A DNA stretch of 38,693 nt from an uncultured Bacilli bacterium (GTDB lineage: Bacteria > Bacillota_I > Bacilli_A > RF39 > UBA660), in the NCBI GenBank assembly GCA_934101225.1, contig CAKOQK010000011.1:1-38693 (forward strand), given 5' to 3'. Below are positions 14,124 to 20,986 of this stretch, piece after piece. Numbering within the stretch: position 1 is the stretch's first letter; the number at the start of each line of letters is the position of its first letter. Below the pieces are notes generated by a model. That model saw only the letters and a list, made by a program, of their open reading frames with translations. It did no database searches and was not told the origin of the DNA. The position numbers and the translations under genes were made by a program.

Positions 14124-17060
14124 GTTTGGTTTGTTAGTTAATACTTTTCCTCTTGATGTAAGATTTTTTAGTTTATAATTTAAGTTAAATTCAATATCAC
14201 CTGAGAATTCATCTATGTTAATCATTGTGATATTTACTTCATTACCAATTTTGTATGTTTCTCCAGTGTAACGTCCTCTTAAGAACTGTTTTTTTGTTTT
14301 AGAGATTAAATCAAATGTGTCTCCATTTATGTTTTCAAAGTAAATAATTCCTTCAATTCCTTCTTCAGTTTTAACTAATATGTAATTGCCAAGTATTCTT
14401 TGAATAGTAGCATTATAGCTTTTACCAATTTGATCTTTTAATGATTCTAAAAGAATTAATTTTTCAGCCTCATTTTCAGCTTGATCATATAATCTTTCTT
14501 TACGTGTTGCTTCTCTAGCTATTCCATCAATTTCCATTTTCTTTAAAGTATATTCTTTTTTAGGAATATTTGTTTCATATTTTACTGGTTTGTAGTTATC
14601 TCTTATTATTAATTCATCTGTTTCATATAGTTTAAGCAAATCATCCAAGCATTCATGAACTATGAAGTCGGCTATTCTTCTAATTGGACTTGTAAAATGA
14701 GTATAAATTTGTAAATCTAGTGCCCAGTGTATTCCTTCTGTTGATGTATATTTGGCACGTTTAAATGTTTGGAGAATTAAATTACAAATAAGATCTAATT
14801 GTGAATTATTAAATTTTTGAGCTTCTTTTATAATTTTTTTTGCTATCCTTGGATCTTTTTCAATTTCTTTTTTATCAATATGAATTCCTAAATCTTCTAA
14901 AATATTAATTAATTCATATATTTTTCTTTTATTACTTTCTTCATGAACTCGGTATATGCCTGGAAATGGTGAATTTTTTAGAACTGTTCCAATTTCAGTA
15001 TTAGCAAGTATCATGAAAATTTCAATCATTTTTTGGGCTGGGCCACGTTCTTCTTCTACTAGCTCAGCATTATTATTACTATCTAGGCTCACTTCATGTT
15101 TAATTGCATTAAGTTCAATTAATCCTTCTTTTTCTTTTTTATCCCAAATTTTATCAGATATTTTTTTCATAGGAAGAATATCTTTTACAAATGTTTCATA
15201 TCCTTCTGGTACTATTTGATTTTCAAGAATACTATTAACATCATCATATGTCATTTTCTTTTTAGAATTAATAACTGATTTGCAAATTTTAGAATTTACT
15301 ATTTCTCCATTTTGATCTATTTCAATAATTACACTTTTAGTTAATCTATCAACCCCTTCATTTAATGAACAAATTCCATTTGCTAGTTTAGGATGAAACA
15401 TATGAATAGCTGTATTTAATAAATACATTGTAAAACATCTGTTAATTGCTTCTTTATAAATTGCTGTTCCTTTTTTTACGTAATGATTAGGTTCGGCAAT
15501 GCTAACAGTTAGTTGATAATTTCCGTTAGGTAGAATTTCAATTCCAACTGCATCATCCATATCTTTTGTAGATATTCCATCAATTGTAAAGATTGTTTTA
15601 TTTCTAAGGTCGTGATTTTTTCTTGTTTCAATATCGCTAACAGATACTTCATCAGGAATATTTTTGATTTCTTCATATACTTCTTTACAGTAGTCAGGAT
15701 TGCATTCGTGTTCAATTGCAATTAAAGCAAGGGCTGGGCTTAGGTTAGTATCTGTTAATATGATTCTATCACTAACTATATGACAGTTAAATCCGTCATT
15801 TATTTTTTCTTTATCTGGTTTAACCAATACATAATCTCCATTTAGTAAATTTTTAAGTTCATTTTTATTTACTCTTAGGTTTAAAATACCTTTAACGTTG
15901 TGAGGAACTAATATTTTTTGACCTTCTTTTTCTTTTACTTCACAAAGAATGGGAGATGATGTTCTTTCAATTATTTTAATTACTTTTCCTTCTTTTGGTT
16001 TTTTATTTGTGTTTAGATAATATATTACATCATCGTTTGGTAAGGCACCATTTATAGTTTCTTTATTTAGCATTAAATTAGTTCCATCATCAAGAGCAAT
16101 ATATGGATTTCCTTTGGCGCTATTTTGGATTTTTCCAATGTGATAATCTGAAGGCATTAACTTATAAATACCATCTAGTTCATAAATAATACCTTCGTCT
16201 TCTAAAAATGTAATTAAATTATCGGTTAAAATTGCACTTGGTGGTGTAATTTTTTTAATAAATTTAATAAGTTCAGATTTATCTGATTCTTTTTTGATTG
16301 CATAAAATTCTTTGATTTGTGAAACTATTTCTTGTATAAAATTTTGATTAATTACTTGGTTAAATTTTAAATTAATAATTTCGTTATTATGCAAATTTAT
16401 ATATTCGTCATCTTTTTCATAAATTATGTTTTCATTAACTAGAATATTAATTAAACTATGAACTTTATTTTGAATATCAGTTAATTCAATTATTTTTAGT
16501 ACGAAGTCATCTATTTCAATTGATTTAGTATTTTTAATAAAGTTTATTAAGTTAGTATAATCTTTAATTTTTTCTGATTTAAGTTTTTTTATTAAGTTTT
16601 TTTCTTGATTTTCTTTATATGTTATATATAAAAAGTCTTCTTTTTGAAATATAATATCATTTTCTTTTAAATATATTAAAATATTATTTATTGATTTACT
16701 AAAATTAGTGTAATTTAAAATGTATGAAAATAATTTTTGTTTAGAAATAGTTTCGATATTTAAATTCATATTAAAGTTGCTAATTAGTTCAGCTTTAATT
16801 AGACTTTCATTTTCTCTTAGTTTTGATTCTAATTCTTCTATATTAGTATATTCTTTAAATAGTTTATACTTATCATTATAAAAATAAATAATTCCGTTTA
16901 GTTCTAGTAAGTTAATTAGATCATTTATATCAATATTTAAGTTATTGGAGTTGGTTAAATATTTTTTAAGTTTATATAAAGTTACATTATTTTCAGATTT
17001 AAAGTAATATATCAAATCCTTAGCTAAATTATTAATTAAATTCATTTTATTTTCGTACAT
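14115..17060 (-). CDS. rnr: Ribonuclease R with a long N-terminus of four wHTH-like repeats
   Basis: This 3'-5' exoribonuclease has 981 residues, about 200 more than typical RNase R. After residue 305 the layout is standard: cold-shock OB domains (about 305-460), the RNB catalytic domain with FTIDGISTKDMDDAVG carrying the metal-binding aspartates, YRVHEESNKRK, and YTHFTSPIRRIADFIVH, then an S1 domain (starting GKSYNATIQRILGNYILV) and a short basic tail. Residues 1-301 hold four repeats of roughly 78 residues, each ending in a beta-hairpin like GIIYELDGIYKL (56-67, 135-147, 211-223, 290-301). Ordinary RNase R has one or two helix-turn-helix units there. The start has GGGTGG 6 nt upstream. The gene is transcribed divergently from the XRE gene at 17193. 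Confidence 0.95.
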   Translation of the reverse strand: MYENKMNLINNLAKDLIYYFKSENNVTLYKLKKYLTNSNNLNIDINDLINLLELNGIIYFYNDKYKLFKEYTNIEELESKLRENESLIKAELISNFNMNLNIETISKQKLFSYILNYTNFSKSINNILIYLKENDIIFQKEDFLYITYKENQEKNLIKKLKSEKIKDYTNLINFIKNTKSIEIDDFVLKIIELTDIQNKVHSLINILVNENIIYEKDDEYINLHNNEIINLKFNQVINQNFIQEIVSQIKEFYAIKKESDKSELIKFIKKITPPSAILTDNLITFLEDEGIIYELDGIYKLMPSDYHIGKIQNSAKGNPYIALDDGTNLMLNKETINGALPNDDVIYYLNTNKKPKEGKVIKIIERTSSPILCEVKEKEGQKILVPHNVKGILNLRVNKNELKNLLNGDYVLVKPDKEKINDGFNCHIVSDRIILTDTNLSPALALIAIEHECNPDYCKEVYEEIKNIPDEVSVSDIETRKNHDLRNKTIFTIDGISTKDMDDAVGIEILPNGNYQLTVSIAEPNHYVKKGTAIYKEAINRCFTMYLLNTAIHMFHPKLANGICSLNEGVDRLTKSVIIEIDQNGEIVNSKICKSVINSKKKMTYDDVNSILENQIVPEGYETFVKDILPMKKISDKIWDKKEKEGLIELNAIKHEVSLDSNNNAELVEEERGPAQKMIEIFMILANTEIGTVLKNSPFPGIYRVHEESNKRKIYELINILEDLGIHIDKKEIEKDPRIAKKIIKEAQKFNNSQLDLICNLILQTFKRAKYTSTEGIHWALDLQIYTHFTSPIRRIADFIVHECLDDLLKLYETDELIIRDNYKPVKYETNIPKKEYTLKKMEIDGIAREATRKERLYDQAENEAEKLILLESLKDQIGKSYNATIQRILGNYILVKTEEGIEGIIYFENINGDTFDLISKTKKQFLRGRYTGETYKIGNEVNITMINIDEFSGDIEFNLNYKLKNLTSRGKVLTNKPNKK

Positions 17061-17133
17061 TATTTACCACCCTTTACAATTATTAAAACACAATATATTT
17101 GTTATGTAAATTAAAAATCTTAAAAAAAATTGA

Positions 17134-17163
17134 TTTGATTTTTTTTAGTTAATTTGCTAGAAT
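17134..17163 (+). promoter_or_regulatory. Promoter of the XRE/ImmA-like gene
   Basis: TTGATT (17134-17139), an 18-nt spacer and the extended -10 TGCTAGAAT (TAGAAT at 17158-17163) make a plausible sigma-A promoter about 30 nt before the start codon. The 132-bp gap must also contain the rnr promoter on the other strand, for which I see only weak elements. Confidence 0.55.
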
Positions 17164-17192
17164 TTAATTAGAAAGATATTAACAGGTGTTAT

Positions 17193-18164
17193 ATGAAAAG
17201 TATAGGAGATAATTTAAAATTATTTAGATTAAGATGTAATTTATCATTAACTGAGGCTGGTAGTAAAGTTGGATTGTCTGCTCCGGGTTTATTAAAATAT
17301 GAAAGAAATAAAGTAAATCATTCTTTAGATAAATTAAATAAACTTGCTGATGTGTATGGGGTTAGTTTGGATGATATTTTAAAAGTAGATAATTCTTCTC
17401 AAATTAAATTTACTAATTTAAAACTAGCTGTTGGAACAAGCGATGCTAAAAGTGATAAGATAAAGTCATTAATTCAAAGTAAAGTTGATAATTATTTTGA
17501 GTTACTTGATAAATCTAATATAAAGTTAGTTAATAAATTTGGGGTACATATTATTAATACTGTTAATGAGGCAGAAAGTTTAGCTACTAAATTAAGAATT
17601 TTTTTTCAACTTCCTATTAATGATCCAATTTATAATTTGATTTATTTACTTGAAGAACATGATATTGTTGTTATGACTTTAGATAAAGATAGTGTTACTT
17701 CTGGTTTTGTGGGATTTTATGAAACTATTAATAATGTTCCGGTTATAATTGTTCCAAAGGAAAGTAATGGTTATGCACAAAGATTTAATGTTGCAAAGTT
17801 TTTAGGGGAGTTATTAATTATTTCTAATGAGAAGGATAAATCTAAATTAACTGATGTTTTTGCTTTATCTCTTTTAATTCCAGCTAAAGCTTTAATTCGT
17901 GAGTTTGGTGAATCTAGAAAGAAAATTAGCTTTGAGGAAATTGATATTTTTAGTAAGGTTTATAGGGTAAGTTATAAACATATTATTAAAAGATTAGAAA
18001 GTACTGGAATTATAACAAGTAGTAATGCAAAATATTTAAATGTTTATCTTAATAAAGATAATAAACAAGAACAAACATATATGGAAGAGGCTTTAAATTA
18101 TGATAAAATGCTTTATAAGTTAAATGCTTTGGATATAATTAATGATGTTGAAGGCTATTTATAG
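17193..18164 (+). CDS. XRE-family regulator with a degenerate ImmA/IrrE-like domain
   Basis: The protein has 323 residues. Residues 5-62 are an XRE helix-turn-helix (LKLFRLRCNLSLTEAGSKVG...LSAPGLLKYERNKV...LADVYGVSLDDIL). The remainder resembles the ImmA/IrrE (COG2856) metalloprotease domain that in related proteins cleaves a repressor. The active-site helix that should read like FTLAHELGH is FNVAKFLGE (198-206): both histidines and the glutamate are replaced (K202, F203, E206). The acidic position before the usual EANxFA segment also looks lost (TDVFALSLLIP, 220-230). It is therefore probably a non-catalytic sensor or scaffold that still binds DNA. It starts behind an AGGTG site and is followed by a terminator. 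Its targets are unknown; the divergent rnr gene is one candidate. Confidence 0.75.
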   Translation: MKSIGDNLKLFRLRCNLSLTEAGSKVGLSAPGLLKYERNKVNHSLDKLNKLADVYGVSLDDILKVDNSSQIKFTNLKLAVGTSDAKSDKIKSLIQSKVDNYFELLDKSNIKLVNKFGVHIINTVNEAESLATKLRIFFQLPINDPIYNLIYLLEEHDIVVMTLDKDSVTSGFVGFYETINNVPVIIVPKESNGYAQRFNVAKFLGELLIISNEKDKSKLTDVFALSLLIPAKALIREFGESRKKISFEEIDIFSKVYRVSYKHIIKRLESTGIITSSNAKYLNVYLNKDNKQEQTYMEEALNYDKMLYKLNALDIINDVEGYL

Positions 18165-18173
18165 TCTTTTTTT
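18151..18173 (+). terminator. Terminator of the XRE/ImmA-like gene
   Basis: AAGGCTA (18151-18157) pairs with TAGTCTT (18162-18168, one G-U) around a 4-nt loop and runs into a T-stretch. It overlaps the last codons and the TAG stop. Confidence 0.65.
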
Positions 18174-18216
18174 GGATGGAAATTTTGGTAAATCTGGAAA
18201 ATAGAACTTTTTTGAC

Positions 18217-18245
18217 TTGACTTTTAATTAGGGATTTCATATAAT
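18217..18245 (+). promoter_or_regulatory. Strong promoter of rplM-rpsI
   Basis: TTGACT (18217-18222), a 17-nt spacer and TATAAT (18240-18245) match the sigma-A consensus at 11 of 12 positions. A second TTGACT starts 5 nt earlier. The start site would be near 18252, leaving a 5' leader of about 76 nt. Confidence 0.85.
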
Positions 18246-18263
18246 TCATATTGGTACATTTTT

Positions 18264-18307
18264 ATTGGTTACTGATTTTTATGTGGGTGATAATTAAAGT
18301 AATTGAT
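18264..18307 (+). promoter_or_regulatory. Possible L13 autoregulatory leader structure
   Basis: In the rplM 5' leader, 18264-18273 can pair with 18298-18307 over 10 bp (several G-U pairs), enclosing a 24-nt internal region, just before the GGAAGG ribosome site. Firmicute rplM mRNAs are known to carry an L13-binding leader. Whether this hairpin is that element needs a covariance search. Confidence 0.35.
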
Positions 18308-18327
18308 AAAGGAAGGAATTAAGAAAT

Positions 18328-18759
18328 ATGAAAACATTTATGCAAACAAAAGAAACTGTTGACCGTAAGTGGTATGTTATTGATGCTGCTGGTAAACCTT
18401 TAGGTAGAGTTGCTACTAAAGCTGCTCATATCTTAAGAGGAAAGAATAAACCTACTTTTACTCCTCATATTGATTGTGGAGATTATGTTATCATTATTAA
18501 TGCTGGAGAGGTTAAATTAACTGGTAATAAATTAAATGATAAGATGTATTACAATCATTCTGGATTCCCAGGAGGACTTAGAGAAAGAAACGCTAAGACT
18601 ATGATTGAAAAATATCCAGTTGAAATGGTAGAAAGAGCTGTTAAGGGTATGCTTCCTAATGGACCATTAGGTAGAGATATGTACCGTAAGTTATTTGTGT
18701 ATGCTGGTAGTGAACATAATCATGCTGCTCAAAAACCTACAACTATAACTATTGATTAG
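18328..18759 (+). CDS. rplM: 50S ribosomal protein L13
   Basis: The 143-residue protein has the standard length and the L13 signatures KWYVIDAAGKPLGRVATKAA, GDYVIIINAGEVKLTGNK and GMLPNGPLGRDMYRKLFVY. L13 is an early-assembling large-subunit protein that binds 23S rRNA. It is co-transcribed with rpsI, and its TAG stop lies inside the rpsI Shine-Dalgarno, as is usual for this conserved pair. Its codons are enriched for GCT and GGT, which fits high expression. Confidence 0.99.
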   Translation: MKTFMQTKETVDRKWYVIDAAGKPLGRVATKAAHILRGKNKPTFTPHIDCGDYVIIINAGEVKLTGNKLNDKMYYNHSGFPGGLRERNAKTMIEKYPVEMVERAVKGMLPNGPLGRDMYRKLFVYAGSEHNHAAQKPTTITID

Positions 18760-18770
18760 GAGGATTAATG

Positions 18771-19181
18771 ATGAAAGAAATTACTGCTACAGGTAGAAGA
18801 AAAAGATCAGTTGCTCAAATTAGAATGACTGCTGGTAAAGGTATAATTACTGTTAATGGAAAAGACATTAATGAATATATGCCTTATGGAACTTTAGTTC
18901 TTGATGTAAAACAACCTTTAGTTTTAACTAATAATGAAAATACTTTTGATATTGCTGTTAAAGTTAATGGCGGTGGATTCTCTGGACAAGCTGGTGCAAT
19001 TAGACTTGCTATTGCTAAAGCATTAAAAGAATATGATAAGGATTCTGATCAAACTAGAGATGATGCTTATAATAAAGTATTAAGAGCTAATGGATTCTTA
19101 ACTCGTGATCCAAGAGTTAAAGAACGTAAAAAATATGGTCTTAAAAAAGCCAGAAGAGCTCCACAATTTAGCAAACGATAG
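18771..19181 (+). CDS. rpsI: 30S ribosomal protein S9
   Basis: The protein has S9 features: ATGRRKRSVAQIRM near the start, GGGFSGQAGAIRLAIAKAL, and the C-terminal KKYGLKKARRAPQFSKR tail whose terminal arginine reaches the P-site tRNA. Two adjacent ATGs (18768 and 18771) are in frame. AGGAGG at 18758-18763 is 7 nt from the second and only 4 nt from the first, so I choose 18771 (136 residues). It ends at a strong terminator. Confidence 0.98.
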   Translation: MKEITATGRRKRSVAQIRMTAGKGIITVNGKDINEYMPYGTLVLDVKQPLVLTNNENTFDIAVKVNGGGFSGQAGAIRLAIAKALKEYDKDSDQTRDDAYNKVLRANGFLTRDPRVKERKKYGLKKARRAPQFSKR

Positions 19182-19197
19182 GAAATATGTTTCTTTT

Positions 19198-19234
19198 AAA
19201 CCTTATAAACCTAGTGTTTATGAGGTTTTTGTTT
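19198..19234 (+). terminator. Terminator of rplM-rpsI
   Basis: A 13-bp stem with one G-U (19198-19210 with 19216-19228) and a CTAGT loop is followed by TTTTGTTT, 16 nt after the rpsI stop. Confidence 0.9.
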
Positions 19235-19240
19235 GATTAA

Positions 19241-19279
19241 ATTTAATAAAAATAAAAAAGATATTTGCTAATATCTTTT
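19241..19279 (-). terminator. Terminator of the small XRE gene (minus strand)
   Basis: On the minus strand a perfect 10-bp stem (AAAAGATATT with AATATCTTTT, 19256-19279) with a 4-nt loop is followed by TTTTATTTTTATT. It overlaps the stop codon of the gene at 19278-19517. Confidence 0.75.
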
Positions 19280-19517
19280 AGTCTTCTATATTATTAAAGT
19301 CAAATAATTCATTATTAAAGAATTCTTCTAAAGAAATATTTAAGGCTTTACATATTTGATATATTACATAAGAACTTGGATTATTAATATGACAATTAAT
19401 TAAATCTCTTAATGTTGAAGATGGAACTGTTGACATCTCAGATAATCTATTTGGTGTAATACCTCTTTCTTCACATATTCCTATTACTCTTTTGCTTACT
19501 GCTTCTTTAAATTTCAT
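19278..19517 (-). CDS. Small Cro/C1-type (XRE) transcriptional regulator
   Basis: This 79-residue protein is almost entirely one helix-turn-helix domain: AVSKRVIGICEERGITPNRLSEMSTVPSSTLRDLI, then YVIYQICKALNISLEEFF, with an acidic C-terminus. It resembles single-domain Cro-like regulators found next to housekeeping genes in Bacilli. AAGGAG lies about 10 nt before the ATG on the minus strand. It diverges from tilS, and an inverted repeat in the shared gap (19577-19588) could be its operator. It may control itself, or tilS-ftsH. Confidence 0.8.
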   Translation of the reverse strand: MKFKEAVSKRVIGICEERGITPNRLSEMSTVPSSTLRDLINCHINNPSSYVIYQICKALNISLEEFFNNELFDFNNIED

Positions 19518-19567
19518 TTTTTCGTTTCTCCTTACTTCTTTATTTGTATTTTACTTAATTTAGACCT

Positions 19568-19596
19568 TAATTATGCACGGATAACCGTTTTTACAA
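19568..19596 (-). promoter_or_regulatory. Possible promoter and operator of the small XRE gene
   Basis: On the minus strand TTGTAA (19591-19596) and TAATTA (19568-19573) are separated by 17 nt. The spacer contains the inverted repeat ACGG-ATAA-CCGT (19577-19588, plus-strand reading). This is the only GC-rich patch in the gap. Both hexamers are imperfect. Confidence 0.35.
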
Positions 19597-19660
19597 CAAT
19601 TTATTAGTGCTTTACAAATTTTGGTATTTAAGATAAACTACATATTGAATTGGAGGCGTT

Positions 19661-20986
19661 ATGGAAGAGGTTATTAATTATATAAAAAATTTAAATATTA
19701 ATTCTAAAGTAATACTTGCTTGTTCATATGGCCCTGATTCAATGTGTTTATTGGATATTTTGAAAAAATTAGATATTAAAGTGATAGTTGCTCATGTAAA
19801 CCACAAGTTAAGAAGTGAATCTGATTTGGAATATGAATTATTAGAAAAATATTGTATTGAGAATAATTTAATTTTTGAAGGGTATGTTATTGATGATTAT
19901 CCTAAAGGCAATATTGAGAATATTGCTAGAATTAAAAGATATAATTTTTTTGAGAAAATTGTAAGAAAATATGATGCTAATTATTTATTTACAGCACATC
20001 ATGGTGATGATTTAGTTGAGACTGTACTTATGAGAATTAGTAGAGGTTCTTCTTTTAAAGGGTATGCTGGATTTAATGTTTTTACTAAAACTGATAAATA
20101 TAATTTAGTTAGACCTTTAATATTTGTTACTAAAAATGATATTGAAAAATATAATAAAATGAATAATATTCCTTATGCAATTGATAAAACTAATTTAGAA
20201 CTTGTTCATACAAGAAATATTTATAGACATAAGATACTTCCTGAGTTTAAAGAGATTAATCCAAAAATTCATAAAAAATTCATAAAGTTTAGTAATAATA
20301 TAATTGATTATTATAATTATGTTGATGAGGAGGTAATTGGTTATAAGAGTGTACTTTATGATGAAAAGAAATATTTAGATATAAATGAGGTAATTAATTT
20401 ACCTGAGTTTATAGTTAAATTATTAGTACAAAAAATATTGTTCGAAATATATAATGACGATATAAGCAAGATAAATGATAAACATGTTAGATTAGTTATG
20501 GATCTAATTTATAGCGGTAAGGCTAATAAAGTGATAAATTTGCCAGAAAATAAGGAAGTTTATAAGTTTTATAATAAAATTGAAATTAAAAATAAAGAGA
20601 ATATTAATAATTATAATTATGAATTAAATAATGAAATTAATTTAGAATTAGGGAAAATATTTAAAGTGGATTTTACTGATATAGTTAAGAGTAATTATCT
20701 TATTAGGCTTAATTTTAAAGATATTAAGCTTCCTATACATGTTAGAAATAGGACTAATGGAGATAAAATGGAACTTAAAAATGGAACTAAAAAAGTAGGT
20801 GAAATTTTAAGTGAGGCAAAGATTAATAGGCTTGATAGGGACAGATATCCAATTGTGTGTGATGATAATAATAAAATTTTGTGGATACCTGGTGTTAAAA
20901 AGAGTAAATTTGATAGGCAAATTAATGAAGATTATGATATAATAATCAAGTATATAAAAAAGGAGAGTATTAATGAAAAAAAATAA
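19661..20986 (+). CDS. tilS: tRNA(Ile)-lysidine synthase
   Basis: This 441-residue N-type ATP pyrophosphatase converts C34 of the CAU anticodon of tRNA-Ile2 to lysidine, allowing AUA decoding, which is vital in an AT-rich genome. The P-loop, normally SGGxDS, reads SYGPDS here (22-27), with tyrosine for the first glycine. Other hallmarks are present: HVNHKLR, FTAHHGDDLVETVLMR and RPLIFVTKNDI. The C-terminal TilS domain (HVRNRTNGDKM...KKVGEILSEAKINRLDRD) is complete. GGAGG lies shortly before the ATG. The end overlaps ftsH by 14 nt. The hprT gene often found between tilS and ftsH is absent. Confidence 0.95.
   Translation: MEEVINYIKNLNINSKVILACSYGPDSMCLLDILKKLDIKVIVAHVNHKLRSESDLEYELLEKYCIENNLIFEGYVIDDYPKGNIENIARIKRYNFFEKIVRKYDANYLFTAHHGDDLVETVLMRISRGSSFKGYAGFNVFTKTDKYNLVRPLIFVTKNDIEKYNKMNNIPYAIDKTNLELVHTRNIYRHKILPEFKEINPKIHKKFIKFSNNIIDYYNYVDEEVIGYKSVLYDEKKYLDINEVINLPEFIVKLLVQKILFEIYNDDISKINDKHVRLVMDLIYSGKANKVINLPENKEVYKFYNKIEIKNKENINNYNYELNNEINLELGKIFKVDFTDIVKSNYLIRLNFKDIKLPIHVRNRTNGDKMELKNGTKKVGEILSEAKINRLDRDRYPIVCDDNNKILWIPGVKKSKFDRQINEDYDIIIKYIKKESINEKK

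Noticed and set aside
14956..15219. Plus-strand open frame inside rnr
   Set aside because: It is antisense to the conserved RNB domain and shows no protein family; it is a shadow frame. Similar shadows at 4950-5171, 15509-15721, 24250-24486, 34066-34266 and 34519-34725 were also dropped.
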